A stretch of 64,000 nt of DNA, taken from the NCBI GenBank assembly GCA_030077755.1, contig JAQJZZ010000011.1, positions 3,100,001 to 3,164,000 of the forward strand. The letters are read 5' to 3'. Source of the stretch: Filosporella fistucella (Eukaryota > Ascomycota > Leotiomycetes > Helotiales). A program made the position numbers and the translations under genes. This document shows, in pieces, positions 24,792 through 35,671 of the stretch; positions within the stretch are counted from its first letter, which is position 1, and each line of letters starts with the position of its first letter. The notes beneath the pieces are model-generated. The model had not been told where the DNA came from. It saw only the letters and a list, made by a program, of their open reading frames with translations, and did not search any database.

Positions 24792-25326
24792 GAGCGAGGT
24801 GGCGAAGATATGAGATGAGATTATGTAAAATTAAAGGGGCTGAGAAGGAGGGTTGAAAGTTTGGACGAATTGATGATGGACATGGGAGTAGGATGGAAAC
24901 ATGATAGTCGGTAACACATAATGTGTGGCCTAATGGGTCTCGAGGAGTTTGGAACGATACCCCTCACTGTAGTATTAGATAAACTCAACTTTGATAGCGA
25001 GACAGGAATTTTAAACCCAACTTTGAAAAATCTAAGGATTCAGATTCATGAACATCAATTGCATTTAATATTGAAAGATGACATTCTCGTTTGTTCTAAG
25101 CTTTCCATCTCAGTGCACCCTGATCGGCCTGACTTCGGGTCCACTATGCAACTCATCGTTTCTTTGAAGGCAAACTGGAAACTAAAGATCATTGCAAGCA
25201 TCCAAGTTTGATATAGATTTGCGTGCGAACAATCCAGAGAATTTCTGGTTGTCAAAGGATCTACACATCCTCCTAAAATCTATCCAAACAGATAAGCAAT
25301 TGGTTGAAGGATACCCTCCGTGCCCC
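24792..25326. other. Spacer between convergent genes
   Basis: Frames of up to 96 codons occur on both strands with no recognisable content. Confidence 0.5.
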
Positions 25327-26450
25327 TTATCGAATTTTTTTGAATGACTTTGGCAACCTATTGATAATAGTGTTCATGTTGTGGACCACCAGCACCGAAA
25401 TGGTATTGACTGCCACGGAAGCACCACTTAAAACCACGGCTGGATCTGATCCAGGTCTGTGATTTTGGAGGGTGTAAAAGGGACTGACGTCCAAAGCCAC
25501 GTTTCGAGGCAAATGCAGATAGTCGTAAATATCACGATCTTTGCCAAGATCAATGAAATCGGGCTCAGTAGTGTAGCCAGACACAATGAGAGGAGCACGA
25601 TTGTACGCTTTCGCCATGCCGTGCGTGTCGTAAATAGTAAAACAGTAGCCCTACCAATACAAGCTGGAAACATGAATGCATAGTACATGCCTAGCGCTAT
25701 CTTTCCCGCCCCATATCGAAATACTTCACTGTTGTTGAAGGAAATGAGGTCCAAGCCAGTGTCAAAAATATAGATTCGTAAACCCCGATATTGTATGCTT
25801 GCTGTTGGGTAACAGAGTCCAACACAGAACCACCTCGATCTAAAGGAGTAGCTCCAAAGAGCCTCGTCTGATATCACACCACACACTGCCAGAAGTATCG
25901 TTGCTATCACGCCGAACACCGTTCCCGGGCGTTTGATAGTTGTAAAGCATAACGACGAGCATGGACTATGGATAGCAAGGTGCCCATTCCAGCACCAAGT
26001 CTGATGACTTCCATCGCCACAATGAGACTCCCGACTTGGTCCCTAGCCTTGTCGTCTGCGTTGAAATCATTGGAAGGAAATATGATCAGAAGATCACCGG
26101 CAGCGACGAGAGGGTAACTATATGCAGCTATAAGCTCAAGATTGATTCCACCGTAAGTGAGATCCGAGCGGTGTCCACCATTTCCAGCCTGAGAAGGCTC
26201 CATTATAAGGCTGTTCGCAGGAGTTGAGGATATTCGATACATTTGATCTAAGCAGCAGGAGAATACGACTATGAGACACGATGCCCAGCTTCCTGGGCCG
26301 TAGTAGCCAGAGACATTACTGAACCCAAACGTAGCGATTTTGTCGTCGTCTGCAGGTACCTGATTCTCGGAGAGTCCAATCCCAATAACTGATGAAATGT
26401 AGACATGATGAGTTGGTACCACCCCGAAATAAGAGCTGAAAAGCCAACTT
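25327..26450 (-). pseudogene. Multi-span membrane protein gene, apparently frameshifted
   Basis: Three overlapping segments in different minus-strand frames look like parts of one membrane protein. Segment one (from about 26440) contains IATFGFSNVSGYYGPGSW, then helices and LLSIVHARRYALQLS. Segment two (25919-25428) begins RPGTVFGVIATILLAVCG. Segment three (25617-25327) reads GYTTEPDFIDLGKDRDIYDY and ends INRLPKSFKKIR. The junction one/two near 25935 and two/three near 25600 have no room for an intron, and each needs a one- or two-base shift. Upstream there is no ATG in frame, but a TTTTCAG acceptor precedes the first segment. Function unknown. It is either a pseudogene or affected by sequence errors. 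Confidence 0.45.
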
Positions 26451-27573
26451 CAGGATAGATGTCATCTCATGTAGCTATCATGTTCAGATGAGACTGAGAT
26501 ATATTTGTAGAGAGGTCAAGTGAGGAATGCGGTCGTTGACGATGTCGGGGATTTGTATTCAGGTCGCGATCCCAAAAGGCTCTACGTTGACGAAGTTTGC
26601 GAAAAGAAATGTGGTCTGGAAGTGATGCGAGTAATTTCGCTATCATCGAAATTGTGTGCTAAGATAATCGACTGGTTTTTGACTTCATGATGCAGAGACA
26701 ACACAATAGAGATTGCTGAAGCCTCGACTGAAAGCCACAAATAACTTCTGCAACATGCTTCAGCTGGCACCACATATTCGGCCAATGAGGCGCGGATATA
26801 GGGAAGGCTACCCAGATAAAGCAAAACAAAAGAACGTCACAGTACGAAAGTCGCTCCTCTCAGAATTGTTGAAGCATTCGTGAGTATATAATGTTTTTGC
26901 TTCGTCGCGCGACTTCCCTGCATGATGTTTGGAAACCCAAATTCAATGGCACTTTCAAGCATTTGTCACCCAATCTCCTGCCAACGAGCTGACCCTCAGT
27001 AAACGAAGAGATGATAGCCGTTGGATAATTTACGAACTAGATAATTTGTGCTTTCTCTCGTGACGACAATATTGGCGCCTACTTGAAATGATTCTAAAGC
27101 TGAGGACACAGTCGGCTTTTTGGAATTAGAAGACGAGAGAATCCAAGGAGTTCAAACCTGGTTTCGATGAAGACTTAGTTGGTTGACTTCCAATACGACA
27201 CTCCTCACTCCGCTCCGATAGTCGACTCTCGAATCTCGATTTTTTACATCTTTTCCATCACCTTACTGCGAATTCGTGTTTGTCGTCCTCGACTTGCTGC
27301 CTTAACTTCTTCTCGAACAACTGCCGGTGCCATCTTCCCATTTTCAACATAAAATTTACCAGAAAGACTGGCTCTTCAGGGCACGATAGGGAGCCACGAC
27401 AATATCGATCCCTTGACAACAACCTGTGTCGATTTCCAGATGGTCTTGAGCACTGGAGAGATCACGTCTACAGATCTTGTATGCCTGTACCTAAACCAGA
27501 TTGAGAAGTAGAACTGCCGAGGCTTGTATAAAAGACGACTCTCAGATAACCCATTGAGACTGTTTAGGGAAAT
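26451..27573. other. Spacer, no supported gene
   Basis: A minus-strand frame at 26824-26582 (MLYLGSLPYIRASLAEYV) could be an early exon of the broken membrane-protein gene, but no splice path is evident. The rest shows nothing recognisable. Confidence 0.4.
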
Positions 27574-29789
27574 TCAAGGATTGCATAGTGTGGATGCTCC
27601 CCTGTCGATTTTCTCATGGCCCTCTGAGCCGCCAACATGGATTCCCATAGCCATACCGCTCGCTTGGCTATAGACAGATTAGTATGGATTTGAAAGGTGA
27701 GACAAAAGGCGAGCGGCTTCCAAGCTGCTCAGAAGCTGCTCGCCTCTGCTGTTTTTGACAAATGCAGGGCAAAAATTAGACGTACTGGAAGAGGACATGA
27801 CAGTGAAGCATCCAAATGCCCACATTGTCCGCTTTGAATCTGATGATAACATATCCCCTTCTGGGAACGCTGACGGTATCTTTCTTAACTGGTGTCAGGA
27901 AGTTCAAGGATGGCACTGTGGCCGAGGCTGATTGAGAATATGGACTGAAACTTCCCCAGCCGTGTTCTGAACGATAGCTTGCTAGGACATAAAAGGAGTA
28001 CCCATGTAAATGAAACGGATGAGCACCATCGTCAAGATTGTTGATGATTATGTCGACCCATGTTTCTGAAGGATCGGAGTGCGGAATGTATGGAACAAGT
28101 TGATTTTTGTCCCAATTTGAGCGGGGGAGTGAGATTAATGGGAGTGATGGCGAGGACTGAACTGACCAGGAAGTGCGATTCATGAAACCTGTTGGTCGAT
28201 TCCCATCGATTGACAATTTCTGCGTTTTCGCATAGAGAAGAATTGTTTTGTCAGCTGGGCGGGGTATTTCAGTTGACATCGAGACAGCAGCAGTTGCTGA
28301 AGCAAGATCAAAATGATTGATGGCTGGTATCCGAGGAGGGGTGATTTCACTTCCGGTTGTGTCTTGGGAATACACGAAGGGGAATGACTGATTTGGCCTT
28401 AGGGCTTGGTTCGTATATTTGAGATTTCTAGTGAAACTTTAGTGCTGATGGGAGGTTGGATTTTGAGCGCATACTCTGGATCTAGATCGACATAAAAACT
28501 GGAAGCCGCAGGGCTAGAATTCCCATGCCATCGCACAATGATGTCTACTCGTTCCCCAGGATAGAGTATCCCAACGGAGTCGGAAGCATTTGCCTTGACG
28601 TAGAAGCCTCCATCGAGTGTCACAGGGCTGAGGGAAGTGGACGATATCTGAAGCGTGAAACCTGCCAATGAACTAAAGAATTAGAATTATCGAAGACGAA
28701 GGACTGAAAACACACCCTACATTGACTACTCGAAGTCGAAAAGATCTGGAAGAAAACGATCTTGAAAGTAGCCCGGCCCTGTCACTTTCATTTTTCTCAA
28801 CGCATTTGACGGGTCTCGCTGGAGGGGCCATTGAGCAGATGAATCTTCCCACTCCATTCACCAACAGGGAGTCCGGCACAGGCTTGCAGTTGTCAGTTTG
28901 GATTCTGGATTCTGTTGCTGCTTCATATTCGGAAGTGCCGGCTCACCTCACTTCCAAATGCCCGCGCACTTGTATACCACTCAAGGACCTCATCAGCACT
29001 CCGATGATACCAATCCCCAACCATCAGAAGAACCTCGCTCTCATAACCAAATACTTCACGCTCGTCTATTATATGTGCTGGCTTGTGGACAATAAGCCCG
29101 CCATACATACCATCTCCTCTCTGAACTTGTGAATGAGCGTGCCACCAGAAAGTCCCGGCTTGTTCGCTGACGTCAAAGTCGTATACAAATGTCTGACCAG
29201 GTGGGATAGGACATTGAGTGAATCCTACAGCTCCATCCATTAAGTTGGAATTACGCATCTCCAGGCCATGCCAGTGGATTGAAATGCCATCGTTGTCCAA
29301 TGAGTTGGTCACGTGTATGGACAATTTGTCTCCTGATCGGCACTCGATCGTTGGACCAGGGAATTGATCATTGACGAGATATACAAGCTTTCTCACTCCA
29401 TCGGGTGAGCGAAAACCAGATGTTATATTCCAATGGTGCGTTATAGTCGTTGGTGATCTATGCACGTGGTTTTGAGGCTGTAAATGAATGCCGATAGTTT
29501 CCTCCTTGGTGTCAATATCAGAGTAGAAGTGTGGGATTTCCAATGCTGGGTTTGCAAAGATAATGTATGAGGACCGTAACGCAATGATGATGAGGAGGGA
29601 GACCGAAAAAGTGACGCTAATGAAACGAAGCCACCTGTTGACGCCTCGAACCGTTCCGTTTTCATATTCTTTGGTGATGAATTGAGAACTGTCGTTTTCT
29701 TCCAGTAGCTCAAATGTTTCTTCGCGCGTTGAAGTTAAAATGAAAGAACTTGTACCCGATCTCCGTCGAGGATGATTGTGGAATTGCAT
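27574..29789 (-). CDS. Multicopper oxidase (laccase/ferroxidase type) with N-terminal membrane anchor
   Basis: This enzyme oxidises phenols or metal ions with reduction of oxygen to water. The model is complement(join(27574..27667, 27786..28427, 28475..28672, 28716..28882, 28947..29789)), 647 aa; all junctions keep the frame. All four copper-binding motifs are present: HWHGLE (172-177), WWHAHSQ (215-221), HPFHLHGYSF, and HCHVLFHQASGMAM, the last interrupted by the final intron. There is no signal peptide. Instead residues 1-50 are hydrophilic and residues 54-79 (WLRFISVTFSVSLLIII and following) form one membrane segment, so it is probably a type II membrane protein with the oxidase outside. 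The last intron (118 nt) is the introner-like element described separately. The first intron ends in a less common AAG acceptor. Confidence 0.9.
27668..27785 (-). mobile_element. Introner-like intron, copy 1 (in multicopper oxidase gene)
   Basis: The 118-nt intron begins GTACGTCTAATTTT and ends CATACTAATCTGTCTATAG. Its centre is a hairpin with 13-base arms (27708-27720 and 27732-27744, one mismatch) and an 11-base loop. It aligns over nearly its whole length with the 118-nt intron at 61589-61706 in an unrelated gene, including the 5' end, TGYATTTGTCAAAA, the hairpin arms and 20 of the last 21 bases. The frame on both sides (HCHVLFH / QASGMAM) confirms it is an intron. Introner-like elements are known from some other ascomycetes, mainly Dothideomycetes. 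Confidence 0.75.
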
Positions 29790-30622
29790 AGCACTAGTGG
29801 TTATTAGCGTGTCTTTGTCCGGTCGGCGACTATCTCATTCTTTCTTCCTTACTTATTTAGCTCATCCATCATCATCACCGCAACTTGTCCGATTGCATCA
29901 GTAACTGGCTGAAAGACATATATAATCTTATTCTGATACCAAGGAGAAGAGCCGCAAGAGAAGATGGCTCCCTGAAATAGGTATCGGTATCAAGTGACAT
30001 GTATCTTGCCAGCATTCCGAGCACGTGGGCGAAGCATTGCACGCAGTCTAGCTGTAAGAGGAAGGCCACAAAGTTGAACAAACGGTGCTGCGACCATTTC
30101 TGCTTACAACTGCTCGATGGATTGTTGCAATCAACATGCATGAGTTATCGGATCAAAGTTGTTTCCTGAATTGCACGAGGAGAGAAGCACCGAGGTGATT
30201 GGAAGTTCCACTCTTGACATGCAGTCGTGCAATGCTAGCATGGCTCTGGGACAGGCATTCGGCAGCTGACAATCGTCGGAAAATCAATTGCCAACAAACG
30301 TGCAAAAGCTGATCTGATCCATGTGGGACTGGAGCTTGATACGACTGCAAGGACCGCTCTTTGTGGTGCCCGTGCTACCACAAGACTACGAAAGGTTCGT
30401 CTGAAGGGTCGTGAAGTTGCGTGCAGCAACAATTTCCATGCTGCTGATCATCCTGGACCTTGTCAATAGTGGCATGTAAATCCGGAAGCTTCATTCTTCT
30501 TTCTCTCTAGTGAGGGGTAACTTTACAAATTATTTCATTACGGCCAACGTGTGAAGTCTATAAGTATAGCTCTTCCAGAGGTTTGAACAATGGGCTTGAA
30601 GCAGGGCTAACCAACATCCACC
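29790..30622. other. Spacer with two divergent promoters
   Basis: It separates the multicopper oxidase (leftward) from the phosphoesterase gene (rightward). Frames of 65-88 codons on the minus strand lack recognisable features. Confidence 0.5.
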
Positions 30623-32546
30623 ATGGCAGTCTCAAGCCTCCTTTCTACCTTGATGGTGATGTATCCTCTACTTGCTGGATCGGCTCTTGCTGGGTCTCTG
30701 GCAGATATTGAACATGTCGTGCTCTTCATGCAAGGTACCACCACTCCTGCGAGGATCGAATATATTGCTGATAGTTCCAGAAAATCGAGCTTTCGACCAT
30801 TATTTCGGAACAATGGCTGGCGTTCGAGGGTTCTCGGACCCCAATGTTCAGGTCAACAATGGTAAACCCGTCTGGCAACAAGACGTCAATTCCGCTCTTA
30901 CAACAAATGCATCCTATCTCCTCCCTTGGTATCTCAACTACCAAGGCGGAGATTTCCTCAAAGCAACTCAGTGTATGAACGCTGGAAGCAATAGCTGGAA
31001 AGAGAACCATGCTGCTCTTAATGGAGGCTTGAACAACCACTGGGCTACAAACAACACTCCTTGGTCTTGGGGTCATTACCGGCGTTCTGACATCCCAGTG
31101 CAGTTCTCGATAGCGGATGCATGGACAGTAGGCGACATGTATCAAGAATCTGCCATCGCCTCTACCAACCCAAATCGCGTCTTCTGGGCCTCGGGTTCTA
31201 TCAACGTTCCGGGCTCTCCACAAACCAGCTCAGAAGGCGGATATCCATACATTGATAATAACGAGACACCTGGCTGCGAAGACGGAGGCTATAATTGTTA
31301 TCCCCTCCGGTGGACCACCACCCCAGAGCTCTACCAAAATGCCAATATCTCATGGTCCGTCTTTCAAGATGCGGACAACTTCGACGATAACCCACTTGCA
31401 TGGTTTGCTCAATATCAAGACGCCGTTCCTACTTCAGAGTTGTACAAGAGAGGTATGGTAGGCCAATCCCTTGACGCCTTTTATGCCCGAGCGAAAAATG
31501 GTACTCTCCCCGCAATCTCCTTTATCATTGGTCCAGCCGAGCTCTCCGAACATGCAGCGTACTCTCCCCGCGATGGTGCTTGGCTACAGAAACAAGTCGT
31601 CTCGGCTATTACCCAAGGGGCAGCCTACTCCAAAACTGCTCTCTTCATCTCCTATGACGAAACCGGAGGCTGGGGCGACCATGTCGTACCCTACCACTCT
31701 CCCTCCGGCACATCAGGAGAATGGCTCAACGATCCCTACGGAGAAGTAGGCTACACCTACTCTGGCCCCGGTTTCCGCCTTCCCTTCTATATCGTCTCGC
31801 CGTGGACAAGAGGCGGTTCGGTATTCACCGAGCATGCAGACCATAATTCGCAGATCCTATTCATAGAAGAATGGCTCGCAGCCAAAGGACACAATGTAAA
31901 GACAGAGGAAATGGTTCCATGGCGTAGACAGCACATGTCTTCACTCGTCAACGCCTTCGATTTCTCGAATCCTGATTTCTCTGTTCCTGAACTGCCGTTT
32001 GCAGAGGAACCACATAAAGATGCTTCTGGAAACTATGATGGCGCTTCGTATTGCGAAGCTTTGTATAAGCAGACAAGGCCAGATGTACCTTACACGCAGC
32101 AAATTGATCCTAAGAACGTGTCTTCGCTCTCGGAGCAGGGTTTCAAGAGTATGAGAGGTGCTTTGACAGAGGGAAGATATATAGTCTTCGAAAACTCAGG
32201 ATATGCTCTCACCAATCCTGGGTCTGGAGCTAGAGATTTCACAGCTACAAAAGTGACGAGTGGTCATGAATTGATAGCGCAGAGGTGGATAGTTCATGCT
32301 GTTCAAGAAGGAGGAAACCAATTTAAAATTCAGAGTGCCAGAGATGGGAGATGGATTGGGAGTCATACTAGCTTTGTTACTAATGCTAGTGGTGCACAAG
32401 TTTACACAGTAGAGTTTGAGGTAGGAAAGGGATATAGTTTGAAGAAGGAAAATGGGAAGTTTGTTGGTGTGGATAGTAAAGGCGGAGTAGAGATTGTAGG
32501 GAGTGAAGTTTGGTGGGAGGGGTTCAGTGTCACTTATTCTAGCTAG
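30623..32546 (+). CDS. Secreted phosphoesterase, phospholipase C / acid phosphatase type (PF04185)
   Basis: This hydrolyses phosphate esters, probably phospholipids, outside the cell. The model is join(30623..30734, 30781..32546), 625 aa, with a 46-nt intron that restores the motif FMQENRAFDHYFG. The signal peptide is about residues 1-23 (MAVSSLLSTLMVMYPLLAGS). Family motifs in order: ENRAFDHYFGTMAGVRGF, FSIADAWTVGDMYQES, YDETGGWGDHVVPYHSP and EHADHNSQILFIEEWLA. The C-terminal 130 residues (from MRGALTEGRYIVFENSG) form the beta-rich domain found after the catalytic part in bacterial-type phospholipases C. Substrate (lipid or other phosphomonoester/diester) is not decided by sequence. Confidence 0.92.
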
Positions 32547-32710
32547 GAAACACAGTATAATTGGTAATGAATTGTAAGTTCCCATATTAATCAGACAAAA
32601 GGAGGTGGTTCGTGAAAATCATCATAATTCATTCTATCCTCATAAATCATCGATCTAGGGTATCGCCAAATCAACGTAACGTTATATAGGGGTATCACCA
32701 AACCATCATC

Positions 32711-34488
32711 TCACAATTTCACAATTTCCACATCAACATCCACCTTCCACGGAACCAACAGCCCCTTACCCACTTTCCCAAACACATCAGCCATCTCAAA
32801 AGTAGACAGTCCACATTCTTCAACGTGAATATTGAGTGTTATCCCTACTTTATTTCCCTTCCTTCCCAAGCCATGACCAGTACCGACACGTACTACTTTC
32901 ATTCTCTCATTCACTTCGCTCTCAGTCTTGGGAAAGACAGGCATGACAGTAGCCATAAATCGTGCGATCGCGCCGATGTAGTCACACCACCAAGCTGTTT
33001 CAGGTGCGACGAGTTCTTGAAGATTGGAATGAATACCCCTATCTACTCGACCGAGATCTGTTGCCCATCGTGCGCATAGTAATAGAGAAAGTATAGCGCG
33101 AATCTCGTGTGTTGTGCCTGGGAGACCTGCAAGTTGACCTGAGATGGGATTATGCAGTGCACGGGCAGAATTGGCATCATCGAGATTTCCCATGTCTTGC
33201 CAGATGTTTCGGGCGAGGTAGTGAAGAAGAGGAGTGCTAAGAACAGGTGGGTATCCAGAGGGGAGTGCGGAGAGAATGAATGCTACGATGGAGGGGATCA
33301 TCTCTGGATTCTGTCCTGGAGTGCCACCAGGTAGTAAAGCAATCGGATCACTTTCTCTTAAACTTGGAGGAAGTTTCATATACAGTACGCCTTCTCTGTT
33401 GCCTCCACTGCAAAACGTGACCTGCCTGATTTTGGGAATAGCCTCGACGAGAGATTGGATGACAGTAGCGATGGCGGGGAATTGCTCTCGTCTCCGTTTT
33501 GACATGCCAAAAATCTTTCCCTCTTCGTAATTATTGGAGTGAAGCATCTCTCGCCATTTGATGAACCGGTGACCGGGAACAGTATATCCTCCTATAGCGG
33601 GGATTGGGTAAGGCTGTATGGGATCAGTGTGCATAAGCATACTACCATATCCTCGGAAACCACCTCCACAAAAATATATAGTAATGCCCTCTGGACTATC
33701 AGCCTGTTCTTTCAGTCGCGGAAATCTCTTCTCCATCCCTTCAAAAGTGTCTTTCATTCTGGTCCTGAGTTCCTTCTTGGCTTCATCTGCTGATTTCGTT
33801 GCACTAAGTGCAGCTGTCAACTTAGCCGCACCAAATGGCATGCTAGTTGCTGCTTCGGCAGCAAACACATCATATGGCGCCTCTGCATCCGAATGTACAT
33901 AAGTCATTTGTACACTTCCCCCTCCAAGATCCATAAACAGTCCATCAACAGATGTGAATCCACTTCTTGCGCCCATAGCTCCAAACAAGCTTTCCATTGC
34001 GGGACTTAGTATGTCCACCACCAAGCCACTGGAATTTTTGATAGCTAGAAGCATCTCCTCCCGATTCTTCGAAGTGCGCATAGCTTCTGTAGCAAACACG
34101 CTTATTTTCTCTTTCTGAACTCCATATCTGTCGCATATACTCCTGAATCTCTGCATAGTCTGCGCGACCAACCTTATCGTATGCTTCGAGAAATGGAATG
34201 GTGTCGCGTCGGGAGTAGATTCGTGGAGGGCATCGTAGAGCGATATACCTGCTCTTTCTCGATAGAGACAGTGAAGGAGTCGGCTTCGAGGAGGAGAGAG
34301 GTCCGAAATGGAGAATCGTATGCCATTACTTCTGGCCGTTAGAAAGATGGAGGTGGCATGGGAGGTTAACTGTACCTGCCCATGTCGACAAGGCCATAAA
34401 GGTGCTCTGATGTCTTTTTGGGGTCGAATGGAGACATCGCGGTAGCAAAGTTCTCCATCGTAATGACGGTACCCATGTCTTCTGGCAT
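32711..34488 (-). CDS. Ppx/GppA phosphatase family protein, Rtg2-like (retrograde regulation protein 2)
   Basis: It belongs to the exopolyphosphatase/GppA fold of the actin-like ATPase superfamily. Yeast Rtg2 senses mitochondrial state and relays it to the Rtg1/Rtg3 factors. The model is complement(join(32711..34328, 34376..34488)), 576 aa, close to the length of yeast Rtg2. Exon 1 ends GLVDMG and the frame resumes SNGIRFSISDLSPP, giving the conserved first nucleotide-binding motif. The phosphate 2 motif FMDLGGGSVQM and IYFCGGGFRGYGSML follow. The intron has a tandem acceptor CAGAAG: use of AAG gives DMGSNGIRF (the family consensus), use of CAG inserts one Arg. The stop is 164 bases from the phosphoesterase stop, so the two genes converge. 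Confidence 0.92.
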
Positions 34489-35671
34489 GATTGATTATCG
34501 GTGAAATGAGAGAAGTTGTAGGAATTAATCATTCGAGGGAAAAGTTGGCCAAGAGCTGCCCCTCCAATTGAAGCAAACAGAGCAAACATTCGAGTTTGAT
34601 TTTTCCGAGAACCACAGTTTGGTGACCCCTCTCTTGACGGAATTTTGTGAACTTCATGATGTCTCTTCTCATTTCTCCCAGGCCATATTCACTCGATCTC
34701 TACTTACCTACTCTTTATTGATATCAGACTTTCTCGATGCATGAAAATGGCGACCCAGCACGATAGGAGCATCATTACAATGTATGGTACTCAGAGACCC
34801 GAAAAGTCTGACCATCAAAATCTTCCCCTGATCCAGGGCGAGCTACCTTTCCAATTGATGAAAACTGATCAAACTTCATACTGCTTGTAAATTTTATTAT
34901 AAGAGGGGGGATAACACCTTACAACTAGGCTACTCTTTCCCGTCGGAGTCTGGGGTAAGCTTGTAACGCTTGTTATATTTCATGAGACACTGCATAGTCT
35001 GTATTTTCTCGGGAAAAGGTGAACAATAGAGTGTCCTTTCATCCCTTATTGAATCTTATTTTATTGTTATTCCAACACACTTCAAAATGGGTCATCCACG
35101 AACCAGGACCTTGGGTGATATGATGGTGTGAAGTTCTTCAAGTGCTGGTTTTCCGTCATATATTCGAACCTTGGAAGTTCAATTATCAGATCACAACTTC
35201 ATAAGATCGGCTTGAACTTAGAGCACGACAACCGGGGTATCGTGTAAGGCACCTCAGAACTACTAGCAAGTAGCAAAATTTCTTAGAATCTTGAAGTTTG
35301 TCGAGTGAGACCTCCACCTGAAATGTCTTCAGCATGTCATAATCTGTGTTAATCTTATCAAGTTCATGATTGATCTTCTTCTGTTAAAAGCATCTACGTT
35401 ATGCTGCCTATTTTGATTAGCATTGAGAGTTAACAAAGCGAGATGTTGTCCCAAAGCATTGGTACAGGCTCTCTGCTACCTCGAGTGAACAAAGGAGAGA
35501 GAAAGCCATAGTTAAAAATATGCCAAATCGACTCATTGATATTGTACCAAATCCCTATAATCTTCTCTCTATTTCAGTACAAGTGTAGACCCCATATATT
35601 TCAATTTCTCGCACATAATCTTCTCTTGTATTTCAAATTCCATTACAACTTGCATATATACTTTCGATCAC
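34489..35671. other. Spacer, no supported gene
   Basis: AT-moderate sequence without frames of note on either strand. It includes the promoter of the Rtg2-like gene (right to left) and the 3' flank of the lipase gene. Confidence 0.55.
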
